A stretch of 64,000 nucleotides of DNA from Clostridiales bacterium (lineage in GTDB: Bacteria; Actinomycetota; Coriobacteriia; Anaerosomatales; SLCP01). The notes below the pieces were generated by a model. That model did not search any database. It was not told the DNA's origin and saw only the letters and a program-made list of their open reading frames with translations. Below are positions 25,858 to 33,863 of the stretch, piece by piece. The stretch lies in assembly GCA_018333995.1 (NCBI GenBank), contig JAGXSG010000003.1:94461-158460 (forward strand). Direction: 5' to 3'. Numbering within the stretch: position 1 is the first letter of the stretch; each line of letters begins with the position of its first letter. Made by a program: the position numbers and the translations under genes.

Positions 25858-27249
25858 CTACAACTTCACGAACGGAACGAAACTGTCCGGATAGCCCTTC
25901 TCGGTGCAGCCCATGCAGGGATGACCCGCACTCGTGCAGTGGCCGCCACGGAAGGCGCCGGGGTTCGTTGGGATCGAGTTGACCTCCGAGAGGCCGTACT
26001 CCCAGTCGCCACTGTTGTGCGGCTGCTGGGCGTTCCAGCCGTGCAAGCCGCAGAGCGATTTGACGCCGGGACCCTTGCAGCCGATCTTTTGCAGACATCC
26101 GGAGTCGCCCGGCTTTCTTGCGAACCTGCCCATCGACCAGTCGTTGAACCGCGGACAGTACGGGCTGTGGATGCTCGCCGGATACGCGTGCTTGAGCCGA
26201 CGCGTGCTGTCGAGCGCGGCCGGGTTGGGCGAAAGTCCGTTCAGTACACCGAGAGCCCCGGGGTTCTCGATATCGACGAGCACAGCAACCACAGTCAGCA
26301 CGAACCACCAGGGGTTGGTGGGACATCCGGGCACGTTGATGACCTTCTTGGTGTCGAAATCGCGAGCGTCTCCGCCGAGACTGAACAAGAAGTCCTCGAC
26401 GCCCATTGCGTCGGTCTGCGAACGAGAGGTGTCAAAACCCGCCGCTCCTGAGTCGATCGGAGGCCTGCACCCTGGGAAGCCGCCGTACGTCGCACACTGA
26501 CCGATCGGGATGATGATCGCGGCCTTCCTAGCGAGCGTTTCAACGACCGTGTCGATCCCAAGCTCGAAACCCGTGTAGGTTTGAGTCTGGGCGTTGTAAC
26601 TGTAATTGTGCGACATGCCGATCGAGCACCACGGCACGTGACCCGAGGCATCGTTCCATGCGCCCCTGAAGTCCGTACGCTGTACCGAGCCCTCGACCAC
26701 CAGCACGAACGGACGGTTCGGCGGAACGTTGGTCATGAAGTCCTTGAGCCACTGTGCGGCCAAGTCGCCGCCCATGTTCATGATGGTCTCATGGTAGTTC
26801 AGCTCGATCACGTCCACGAGCACGTCTTGGATGTTGGCTACTAGCGCGGACTCGGGAAGCCCAAGTGTGATATCCATGCCTGCGCCCGTGCCAAACTCGC
26901 CACCGTCGACATTGAGCCCCGCACCGTTGAAGGTACGCAGATCCGTCACGACCGACGCGCCGTTGCCACTGCCGCCGTTTGCGAGGTCGAGCGCGGCGAG
27001 TGTCGTGATGGACGTGCCCTCGACGGCTTTTCCGCGAACGTCTTCGAACAGACCAAGCAAGGATGTCGAACAGCCAGTGCACTCTGCGCCGTGAATCCAG
27101 ACCACGGTGGGCTTACCCGACGCCGAGTTCCACTGCGTGGATCCCAGCGCGATCGCTTCGGTGATCCGCTGGACATCGACACTGCCAAACCCCGCGGCGG
27201 CAGCCAGCGCGCCCAAGCGGGCCACAAACTGTCGTCTGGTTATCGCCAT
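25858..27249 (-). CDS. [NiFe] hydrogenase small subunit with Tat signal
   Basis: 463 residues. A twin-arginine signal (ITRRQFVARLGALAAAAG) predicts export of the folded heterodimer. Proximal-cluster ligands are GAECTGCSTSLL (C57, C60), GQCATYGGFPGC and VPGCPTNPWW. The C-terminal Fe-S region holds LKHAYPASIHSPYCPRF for the distal cluster and CLQKIGCKGPGVKSLCGL for the medial cluster, then HCTSAGHPCMGCTEKGYPD. No C-terminal membrane helix is present, unlike HyaA/HupS, so it is probably soluble outside the membrane. ATG at 27249 is chosen over the frame start at 27309 because it gives the Tat peptide directly. First gene of the small-large-hexaheme operon, with a long leader of about 400 bases. 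Confidence 0.93.
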   Translation of the reverse strand: MAITRRQFVARLGALAAAAGFGSVDVQRITEAIALGSTQWNSASGKPTVVWIHGAECTGCSTSLLGLFEDVRGKAVEGTSITTLAALDLANGGSGNGASVVTDLRTFNGAGLNVDGGEFGTGAGMDITLGLPESALVANIQDVLVDVIELNYHETIMNMGGDLAAQWLKDFMTNVPPNRPFVLVVEGSVQRTDFRGAWNDASGHVPWCSIGMSHNYSYNAQTQTYTGFELGIDTVVETLARKAAIIIPIGQCATYGGFPGCRPPIDSGAAGFDTSRSQTDAMGVEDFLFSLGGDARDFDTKKVINVPGCPTNPWWFVLTVVAVLVDIENPGALGVLNGLSPNPAALDSTRRLKHAYPASIHSPYCPRFNDWSMGRFARKPGDSGCLQKIGCKGPGVKSLCGLHGWNAQQPHNSGDWEYGLSEVNSIPTNPGAFRGGHCTSAGHPCMGCTEKGYPDSFVPFVKL

Positions 27250-27613
27250 GTTACCCTGCCCCCTTTCATCTTCTTTCCGCGTTGGAATCGATACGGTTGT
27301 GCGCGTCACGCGCGCTGCGCGCTACTCGGTCCCCCCTTCCGCGCCCATGTGGCGACAGGTGTCGCAGGAAACCCTGCCCACGCTAAAACCGCGTCGCGCG
27401 CACAAAGCGCCGACACGATTGACGTGTTGCGTGCGGTGAGGAACGCGTGGCGCACTCGGCAGGTCATGTGAGTCAGCGTTGTGGGCGCCGTGAATCCAAG
27501 CGCGCGAGTCGTGTATCGCGTGTGCATGCCGGTCCCTCGTACCCCTTCGATCTCCCGCTTCGCGAACAGGATGCCGGTCCCGTGCGTTCGCAAGCGGTCG
27601 AACCTGTTCGGCC

Positions 27614-27630
27614 GTATCCTGGTCGGATAC
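27614..27630. repeat. small inverted repeat in the hydrogenase leader
   Basis: GTATCC (27614-27619) and GGATAC (27625-27630) flank a 5-base loop, 4 bases from the larger palindrome. It would lie in the first 40 bases of the hydrogenase mRNA. It could be a second operator or a 5' stem. Confidence 0.4.
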
Positions 27631-27634
27631 GTTT

Positions 27635-27650
27635 TGTAACAATTGTTACA
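27635..27650. promoter_or_regulatory. perfect 16-bp palindrome, probable operator
   Basis: TGTAACAATTGTTACA is exactly self-complementary. It begins about where transcription from the adjacent minus-strand promoter should start, the usual place for a repressor site. The half-site layout (TTGTAAC-N4-GTTACA) is loosely like sites of the redox sensor Rex or of CRP/FNR-family proteins, but it matches neither consensus fully. Confidence 0.65.
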
Positions 27651-27656
27651 TCGCGC

Positions 27657-27686
27657 ATTGTACACCGGCCATTCACCCGGTGGCAA
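27657..27686 (-). promoter_or_regulatory. sigma-70-type promoter of the hydrogenase operon
   Basis: Minus-strand -35 TTGCCA (27681-27686) and -10 TACAAT (27657-27662) are 18 bases apart. Transcription would start near 27650, at the edge of the palindrome. No competing good promoter is seen closer to the hydrogenase start codon. Confidence 0.6.
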
Positions 27687-27737
27687 GCACTATTCTTCAC
27701 TCACTATTTTTCGCTCACGGTGCGCACGATGTTCGGC

Positions 27738-29231
27738 TCACCGCCGCTCCTGCCGCTTCCCAAATCGCTCGATGTACGTCTCGCTGTCGATCGCGTCAAT
27801 GTCGAGCGCGCGAGCCATCCTTCGCAGCTCGAGGTCTTCCGTGCAAAACACGCGTGCCCTCCGAGCGGTCGCAAGCAACGCGGCGGTCTCGTAGTCGACC
27901 TCAAGGCGTTCCGCGATCGCACGCGCATCGGCATCCGAGTGCTCGACAGGATGGAGCAGGTGCTCGAAGTGGATGTCCCCAGCACTCACGCCACGGTAGC
28001 TCTCGTAATCGGCCGGAGTAGCCATCCAGTACTTGCGGCCCCTGCCGTGCGCCATCTGGTCGACAAGCTCACCTTCGACCATCGCATCGATGAACTCCGC
28101 GGTCGCGAGGAAGCGCTTGCGGCGGGCGAGCAGCAGCAACGGCAGGAGGAGTAGCGGTGAAAGACACAGGAGCCAGTACGCCGGGACCTCTACCGCCGGC
28201 ACCGGAGCGACCTCGGTCGGCCAGCCCCACACTTGGATGCGAGCGTTGGCCCCGTCGACAACGAAGATGCGGTTCATCTCATCGACCGAGACGTCGTTTG
28301 GATAGAAGAACTGGCCTTCAAGGAATCCGCGTGTGCCAAACGTGAGCAGCCTGCCGCCCTCGCCATCCCACAGCGTCACGTCGTGAGCGAGCGTGTCGGC
28401 CACCGCGAGAATGGTACGCGTGTCCTCCTCAGACAGCGGCCGGATCGCGTCGAACCCGCGCGGCAGGCCCTCCGTCGGCACGAGACGCAGCAGTTCACCG
28501 CCGAGCGTGTACGCCTTTAGCCGCCGATTGTTGCTGTCGGCGACCCACACCTCCTCGCCAACGACCTCAACGCCGTTGGGAAAGAAGAACAGCTCCGGCT
28601 GAGACCCGGATGCGTCGGATTGCCCCGCGGTCCCCACCGAGCGCTCGAACTTCCCGTCGGCATCAAAGATCATGAGCCGATGGCCGTTGAGGATCTCGGT
28701 CGCGTAGAGCCTGCCGTCGTTGTCGAAGTCGAGGGCGAGCGGTGCCCACTGAACATCGCCGGTCTCAAAATCCGGCAGCTCGGATTCGGGAAGCGCAGGG
28801 TCGAACTCCCCTTCGTAGGTCCCGTCCTTGGTGAAGATGGCGATCGACCGGTTGCGGCGATCGGTGATGTAGAGACGCCCGTCAGCGGGGTTCTCGGCGA
28901 TGTAGAGCGGGGTTGTGAGCTCATCGGCACCAAACGTGCCCTGCAGCTCCCCTTCGGGGTTGAACTCGAAGACTTGACCCAGCCGCGCGTCGGTGACAAA
29001 GACGCGCGACCCATCGGCATAAACGCCGGTCGGACGCTCAAGCCTCGTATCACCAACGCCGCTAAACGAGTAGAGGTACTCCGGCGAGGTGAGCGTATCC
29101 TCGGCAACCGTGATGAAGGGCATGGCGAGACGCTTGGTCGCCTGGTAGTTGATGATTGTCGCCACTAGGATCACGAGAAACACGATCAGGATGGTGATGA
29201 TCGCGATGAGCCGCTTGCGCCTTCTGGTCAC
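27738..29231 (-). CDS. membrane-anchored NHL-repeat beta-propeller protein with cytoplasmic PIN-like tail
   Basis: 497 residues. The first helix (LIAIITILIVFLVILVATIINY) anchors the N-terminus. Residues about 50-335 form an NHL-type propeller outside the membrane (LERPTGVYADGSRVFVTDARLGQVFEF, ADGRLYITDRRNRSIAIF, FFPNGVEVVGEEVWVADSNNRRLKAY, FFYPNDVSVDEMNRIFVVDGANARIQVW). A second helix (YWLLCLSPLLLLPLLLLA) returns to the cytoplasm. The last 120 residues end AALLATARRARVFCTEDLELRRMARALDI, which resembles the C-terminal half of a PIN domain. The N-terminal catalytic Asp strand is not evident. NHL proteins often accompany multiheme cytochromes. Here it follows the 20-heme cytochrome and TPR genes. 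Confidence 0.75.
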   Translation of the reverse strand: MTRRRKRLIAIITILIVFLVILVATIINYQATKRLAMPFITVAEDTLTSPEYLYSFSGVGDTRLERPTGVYADGSRVFVTDARLGQVFEFNPEGELQGTFGADELTTPLYIAENPADGRLYITDRRNRSIAIFTKDGTYEGEFDPALPESELPDFETGDVQWAPLALDFDNDGRLYATEILNGHRLMIFDADGKFERSVGTAGQSDASGSQPELFFFPNGVEVVGEEVWVADSNNRRLKAYTLGGELLRLVPTEGLPRGFDAIRPLSEEDTRTILAVADTLAHDVTLWDGEGGRLLTFGTRGFLEGQFFYPNDVSVDEMNRIFVVDGANARIQVWGWPTEVAPVPAVEVPAYWLLCLSPLLLLPLLLLARRKRFLATAEFIDAMVEGELVDQMAHGRGRKYWMATPADYESYRGVSAGDIHFEHLLHPVEHSDADARAIAERLEVDYETAALLATARRARVFCTEDLELRRMARALDIDAIDSETYIERFGKRQERR

Positions 29232-29289
29232 CGCGCTACCTCTTCCCTCTTGTCGCTTTCACAGCCGTCACGTATCGCACCCTCACCCG

Positions 29290-30315
29290 TCACTCGCCGA
29301 GACGATCGAGCGCCTCGGCGTCTTGCGGCGCCATCACGAGGATCTCGCCCCACACTTCGCGCGCGTCGGTAAGCGATCCCCGCGCCTCAAGCACCCGCGC
29401 GTGGATGCGCACGTACTCCACGTTCGCCTCGTCAAGCACGCGCGCGATGAGCGCGGCCTCGAGCGCGCGTTCGAAATCGCGCTCGGCAAGCGCCGTGGCT
29501 GCGGTCGCCGCCCACTGGTCCGCGCTCCCAAGCGACACGAGCGCCTGGGCTGGCTCCTCTTGTTCGGGCGCGTTACGCGCCGCGAGCACGAGATGGGTGG
29601 CCGCGTTCACCCGGTCACCTTTCGCGAGGTAGACCTGGCCGAGCTCGTAGTGGGCTTGCGCAAATGTCGGGTCGAACACGAGCGCGTTTTCGAAGTTCTC
29701 GATCGCGCCAGCTGTTTCGTCCAACCCCTTGAGGGCCAGGCCGAGGTTCAAGTAGGTCACCGAGGAGTCGCGGCGTATCCGTAGCGCCTCCTTGAAGAAT
29801 CCAGCCGCCTCGTCGAACCGCTTCTGGTTCAGCGCGATCTCACCGAGGTAGAAAAAGGCGAGCTCCCTGCGGTCACTCGCATCCTGGAACTCGATTCCCG
29901 TCGTGAGCTCGATGACCTTGAGGAAGTAGGGCTCTGCGGCGGAGTAGTCGCGCTGGGTCATCGACACGACGCCCATCATGAGGTGCGCGCCGGTGTGCTC
30001 CGGGTCGATCTCGAGCGCCGACTGCAGCTCACGCACCGCCTCGTCGTAACGGCCGGCGGCCGCGAGCGCCTCACCAAGCCGCACACGCAGCACAACGTCG
30101 CTGGGATTGGCGCGCATATCGGTGTACATGGCCTCGATTGCGCGCGCTGTGGGTGTGGCCGCCTGCTCGAGGACGCGAGCGTTCCAGATCGCGTACCCAA
30201 GGTAGGCACCTGACGCGATCACCGCGAGAGCGAGCGTTGCTGCCGCGATGATAAGCGCGACATCCGTGCGATTGCCGCCGGGAGCGCCCGGATCGGCAGC
30301 GATTCTGTTCTCCAC
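29290..30315 (-). CDS. membrane-anchored tetratricopeptide-repeat protein
   Basis: 341 residues. One N-terminal membrane helix (VALIIAAATLALAVIASGAYLGYAIW) is followed by about seven TPR-like units. These include VVLRVRLGEALAAAGRYDEAVRELQSALEIDP, AHLMMGVVSMTQRDYSAAEPYF, AFFYLGEIALNQKRFDEAAGFF, SVTYLNLGLALKGLDETAGAIENFENAL and AQAHYELGQVYLAKGDRVNAATHL. TPR proteins scaffold complex assembly. In this position it may help assemble or dock the large cytochrome (inference). GTG at 30315 fits the RBS TGGAG. It is 115 bases downstream of the cytochrome gene and 58 bases upstream of the NHL gene. Confidence 0.8.
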   Translation of the reverse strand: MENRIAADPGAPGGNRTDVALIIAAATLALAVIASGAYLGYAIWNARVLEQAATPTARAIEAMYTDMRANPSDVVLRVRLGEALAAAGRYDEAVRELQSALEIDPEHTGAHLMMGVVSMTQRDYSAAEPYFLKVIELTTGIEFQDASDRRELAFFYLGEIALNQKRFDEAAGFFKEALRIRRDSSVTYLNLGLALKGLDETAGAIENFENALVFDPTFAQAHYELGQVYLAKGDRVNAATHLVLAARNAPEQEEPAQALVSLGSADQWAATAATALAERDFERALEAALIARVLDEANVEYVRIHARVLEARGSLTDAREVWGEILVMAPQDAEALDRLGE

Positions 30316-30430
30316 GTGGAGACTCCATCCGTACGAGACGTGATGCCGGTCAAAGCGTCCCACTACGGCGCAGCGCCAAAGTGAGACAGACACTAGCGAC
30401 TAAGGGGAGCCTGTGTCAATCCGCCACATC

Positions 30431-32113
30431 TCATCGTGGCCCGCCGATGCCGGCTGGACTGGCGTCTTCCGGCGCAGCCGAGCCGTCGCGCGCGGACGGA
30501 CCCTTCGTATGGCAGCGGGCGCAGAGCTCCGCGCCCCGATACGGGGCGATGAGCGTGCTCCTGATGTCGAGCGCACCGTGACAGTCATAACACAAGCGCA
30601 GGTCATGGCCTATCTGCGCTCCCCCGGCCGCATGCCCGTTGTCCGGCCGGATCGCCCACGTCGCATGACACTCGTAGCAGCGGTACGGACGGCCCTTCGA
30701 CTCCGCGACCTCGAAGTGCACCGCATGTTCCGCGAACGCCTTGTGGCGGATGCTCGTCGCTGGCTTCTGCGACATCTCATCGTGACACGGAACGCAGTTT
30801 GCCTCCACGAGGTCGAGTCTCTGCACCTGTTCGTGGTGGCAATCTTGACACCACTCCCGGTCCTTGTGGCAGACCGAGCAGTCGCTTTCCATGCCGTCCG
30901 GCGGCTCGTAGGCCGCGTGAGAGCGCAGCCACTCGCCGGGATGCGGCATCGGCGTCTGGTGGCACCGCTCGCACGACGGTGAGTCGTGACACGCCCAGCA
31001 TGTCCCCGCACGGTCGAGGAAGCGGGGGCCGTGCTGAGAGAGCCACACCGCATCGGTGTGATCTTCGGGCACGATCCAGCGCGGCGGTGAACCATCCGCA
31101 AGCGGACGCTGCGCCCGGTGGCACGCCACGCAAAACGGGCTCTTGTGGCAGAGCGTGCAGTACGCCTCGTCCTCGGCGACCGCGCCACCATGGTCTCGCG
31201 CCTCGAACGCGGGCGTATGCGCGACGGGTTTCAGATCAAAAGCGGGCGTGTGGCACGCGATGCACTCCTCGGTCGCCACAAGACCCTGGCCCGCATGGTT
31301 CAAGCTGTGGCACCGATAGCAGTCGGCCATCGTATTCACGCGCGTACCCGTGGGGGTGTGCGGTGTTGAAGGATGGCAGCTCGCGCACTGATAGTCACGC
31401 TCGAGATGCACCTGGTGGACGAAGATGATCCGGCCCTCGGCGACAAACCGATCGATGTCCCGGTGGCAGTAGAGGCACTGTCCAGCGCTCACCGGAGCTC
31501 CGAGATCGATCGAGAGTTCCGGACGCGGCTCGGGCGCGGGAAGCAGTGGCAGGTACACCGGGTTGATCCGCGCCACCTCGGGTACGAGCTCGCGGTGGCA
31601 GGTGTCGCAATCGACGGGGGCCGCGTGACACATCACGCACGTGTTGGTCCCCTCGCGGCGCGCCTCTTCAGCGTGCGGTGCGAGCTCCCACTGTGCGGTA
31701 TGCCCGTCTGGACGGAGGGCGGACGGATCCGTGTGGCACACGTCGCAGCCGTCTCGTGCGACCGTTCCAGCGACCTCGGCATGATACTGCCCATGGCAGC
31801 CAAAGCACGACTGCATCAAAGGCCGCTCAGTCCCCTCCGGGCCGTGCGGCATGCGCACGTGGCACGTAGCGCACGCCACAACGATGTGCGCGGCGTGCCG
31901 GAATCGCAGACCCGGGGTCTGAGAATCGGCGATCTGCGCATGGCACGGGGAACACTGCTCGGTGGTGACCGGCGCGCCGATATCGATAACGGGTCCTGTC
32001 GCGGCAGGCACACGCGTGGCCACAGCCACGAGGATCATGACGGCGAGACAGAACACAGCGGCCAACACGAGCGCCGCGCGCGATTGGACAGATGAGGAAA
32101 CAGTACTTCTCAC
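30431..32113 (-). CDS. membrane-anchored 20-heme c-type cytochrome
   Basis: About 560 residues with twenty CXXCH motifs, from CSPCH near the N-terminus through CATCH, CFGCH, CDVCH, CVMCH and so on to CARCH near the C-terminus. Several are tightly paired (CVMCHAAPVDCDTCH, CTLCHKSPFCVACH, CWACHDSPSCERCH, CSVCHKDREWCQDCH). A hydrophobic segment (ALVLAAVFCLAVMILVAVATRV) follows the start and serves as signal or anchor. Pairing of motifs and free His residues suggests a wire-like NrfB/OmcA-type heme chain. Probable role: electron transport through the cell envelope. GTG at 32113 has GGATCG upstream; a frame-opening GTG at 32173 would lie almost at the predicted transcription start. Confidence 0.9.
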   Translation of the reverse strand: MRSTVSSSVQSRAALVLAAVFCLAVMILVAVATRVPAATGPVIDIGAPVTTEQCSPCHAQIADSQTPGLRFRHAAHIVVACATCHVRMPHGPEGTERPLMQSCFGCHGQYHAEVAGTVARDGCDVCHTDPSALRPDGHTAQWELAPHAEEARREGTNTCVMCHAAPVDCDTCHRELVPEVARINPVYLPLLPAPEPRPELSIDLGAPVSAGQCLYCHRDIDRFVAEGRIIFVHQVHLERDYQCASCHPSTPHTPTGTRVNTMADCYRCHSLNHAGQGLVATEECIACHTPAFDLKPVAHTPAFEARDHGGAVAEDEAYCTLCHKSPFCVACHRAQRPLADGSPPRWIVPEDHTDAVWLSQHGPRFLDRAGTCWACHDSPSCERCHQTPMPHPGEWLRSHAAYEPPDGMESDCSVCHKDREWCQDCHHEQVQRLDLVEANCVPCHDEMSQKPATSIRHKAFAEHAVHFEVAESKGRPYRCYECHATWAIRPDNGHAAGGAQIGHDLRLCYDCHGALDIRSTLIAPYRGAELCARCHTKGPSARDGSAAPEDASPAGIGGPR

Positions 32114-32185
32114 AGAATCGATCCAGACAGCGTCACGGGGCCGGTTCCGTTCGCGTCGGCAAACGTTGCGCACGTACAGCTAATG

Positions 32186-32215
32186 AGAGTAGTACCCCGG
32201 CACCACTGCGGTCAA
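32186..32215 (-). promoter_or_regulatory. candidate promoter of the 20-heme cytochrome operon
   Basis: Minus-strand -35 TTGACC (32210-32215) and -10 TACTCT (32186-32191) are 18 bases apart. The predicted start is near 32179, which favours the downstream GTG at 32113 as translation start. Confidence 0.4.
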
Positions 32216-32245
32216 TTCAGCGGCTCTCTAGACTGGTCCTTCCGG

Positions 32246-33775
32246 CTACCCGTCGAGCCTGCTCTTGAGCACGTCATTGACCAATCCCGGGTTTGCCTGC
32301 CCACCGGTCTCGCGCATCACTTGACCCACAAAGAAGCCGAGAAGTCCGCTCTTGCCTGCCCGATACTGCTCGACCTGTCCCGCATGCGCCGCGAGCACCC
32401 GGTCAACAGTTGCCTCGATGACGGCGGTGTCTGAGACCTGTTTCACGCCCCGCAATTCGACGATCGCTCCCGGTGGCTCACCAGAGCTCGCCATCTCGGC
32501 GAACACGTCTTTTGCCTGCTTGCTCGAGATCTCGCCTTCGCACACGAGCCGAACAAGCTCGGCGACCATCGCAGGCGTCACGCGGCTGTCGCCCACCCCG
32601 ATCCCCTCAGCGTTGAGGTGGCCTAGGAACTCATTGATCACTACGTTGCTCACCTGGCGAGCGCGCTCAGGCCCCGTGATCATCGTCGCTGCCTCGAAGA
32701 AGTCCGCGATGTCGAGATCGGAGGTGAGTACCGCAACATCGTGGGCAGGCACATCGAACATACGCATGAAGCGCGCCTTTCGGGCATCAGGTAGTTCGGG
32801 CAGCTTCTCGCGTACTTCCTCCACCCACGTGGGCGTGAACTCGAACGGAACCATGTCGGGTTCCGGGAAATAGCGGTAGTCGTGCGCCTCCTCCTTGGAT
32901 CGCATGCCAGAGGTTCGCCGTGCGCCAGCATCCCAATGGCGCGTCTCTTGCACGACACTTCCCCCGCTCTCGAGCAACTCGGCCTGACGGACGATCTCGT
33001 AGGCGAGCGCGTCGTGCAGCGACTTGAACGAGTTCATGTTCTTTATCTCGGCTTTCGTGCCGAGCGCGTGTTGACCGCGGCGCCGGACGCTGACGTTGGC
33101 GTCGACACGCATGGAGCCCTCTTCCATGTTGCAGTCAGAGATGCCGAGCGTAAGCCAGATGAGCCGGAGTTTCTGGGCGAATCGGCGAGCCTCTTCTGGC
33201 GTGCGGATGTCCGGCTCGGTGACGAGTTCGATCAAGCCGGTGCCAGCGCGGTTGAAATCCGCGAGTGAGTGCGTGGCTCCGGCGATACGGCCTTCCGAGC
33301 CGCCCACGTGCACCATCTTGCCGGTGTCCTCTTCGAGGTGGATGCGCGTGATGCCAACGCGCGCGACGTAGTCACCCTGCCGGTCGGGCCGCGGCGAGGC
33401 GCCTGCGGTGGGCTCGATCTCGACATCAACGTGACCTTTGGAGCAAAACGGCAGGTCGTACTGGGAGATCTGGTAGTTTTTGGGCATATCCGGGTAGAAG
33501 TAGTTCTTCCGATGAAACTGGCTCCACGGAGCGATTTCGCATTGCGTCGCAAGTCCCGCGAGCACCGTCGCCTCGATCGCCGCGGCGTTTGGAACCGGAA
33601 GCGCTCCGGGCAACCCGAGGCAGACCGGACACACCCGGGTGTTGGGCTCGCCCCCAAAGGCGACGGGGCATCCGCAGAACATCTTGGTCGCAAGTGTCGT
33701 AAGCTCGGTGTGGATCTCCAGGCCGATGACGGCCTCCCACTCTGAGAGCACCTCTGTGAGACGGTCTGACGCCAC
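32246..33775 (-). CDS. gatB: Asp-tRNA(Asn)/Glu-tRNA(Gln) amidotransferase subunit B
   Basis: 509 residues, the normal length. WEAVIGLEIHTELTTLATKMFCGCP opens the catalytic kinase-like domain, which also has zinc-binding cysteines (CGC, CPVCLGLPGALPV). HRKNYFYPDMPKNYQISQYDLP and GVTRIHLEEDTGK-like (GITRIHLEEDTGK) segments follow. EAHDYRYFPEPDMVP is a family signature. The C-terminal helical and YqeY-like tail binds tRNA. It phosphorylates and amidates misacylated Glu-tRNA(Gln) with GatA and GatC. GTG at 33775 is preferred because AAGGAG lies 8 bases upstream. It is separated from gatA by a histidine kinase gene. Confidence 0.96.
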   Translation of the reverse strand: MASDRLTEVLSEWEAVIGLEIHTELTTLATKMFCGCPVAFGGEPNTRVCPVCLGLPGALPVPNAAAIEATVLAGLATQCEIAPWSQFHRKNYFYPDMPKNYQISQYDLPFCSKGHVDVEIEPTAGASPRPDRQGDYVARVGITRIHLEEDTGKMVHVGGSEGRIAGATHSLADFNRAGTGLIELVTEPDIRTPEEARRFAQKLRLIWLTLGISDCNMEEGSMRVDANVSVRRRGQHALGTKAEIKNMNSFKSLHDALAYEIVRQAELLESGGSVVQETRHWDAGARRTSGMRSKEEAHDYRYFPEPDMVPFEFTPTWVEEVREKLPELPDARKARFMRMFDVPAHDVAVLTSDLDIADFFEAATMITGPERARQVSNVVINEFLGHLNAEGIGVGDSRVTPAMVAELVRLVCEGEISSKQAKDVFAEMASSGEPPGAIVELRGVKQVSDTAVIEATVDRVLAAHAGQVEQYRAGKSGLLGFFVGQVMRETGGQANPGLVNDVLKSRLDG

Positions 33776-33863
33776 GCTTAGCTCTCCTTCTTTATCCGGC
33801 ACGGGCGCACCTCGTTAGGCGCACCACCTCGCGGTACTGTGCGATTCTACCCGAGGCGCGAGA

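Larger units (their letters stand above)
27250..27737. other. 488-base intergenic region with the hydrogenase operon promoter; otherwise non-coding
   Basis: Separates the hydrogenase start from the NHL-protein stop. It holds the promoter, palindrome and small hairpin listed separately. Open frames here lack RBS and family features. The leader of about 400 bases between the predicted transcription start and the hydrogenase start codon could be regulatory, but I recognise no riboswitch. Confidence 0.6.

Noticed and set aside
27306..27686. 126-residue minus-strand frame in the hydrogenase leader
   Set aside because: It begins inside the predicted promoter, has no RBS and its composition is not protein-like.
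30413..30982. Plus-strand frames opposite the 20-heme cytochrome
   Set aside because: High-GC shadow frames; the minus-strand frame carries twenty heme motifs.
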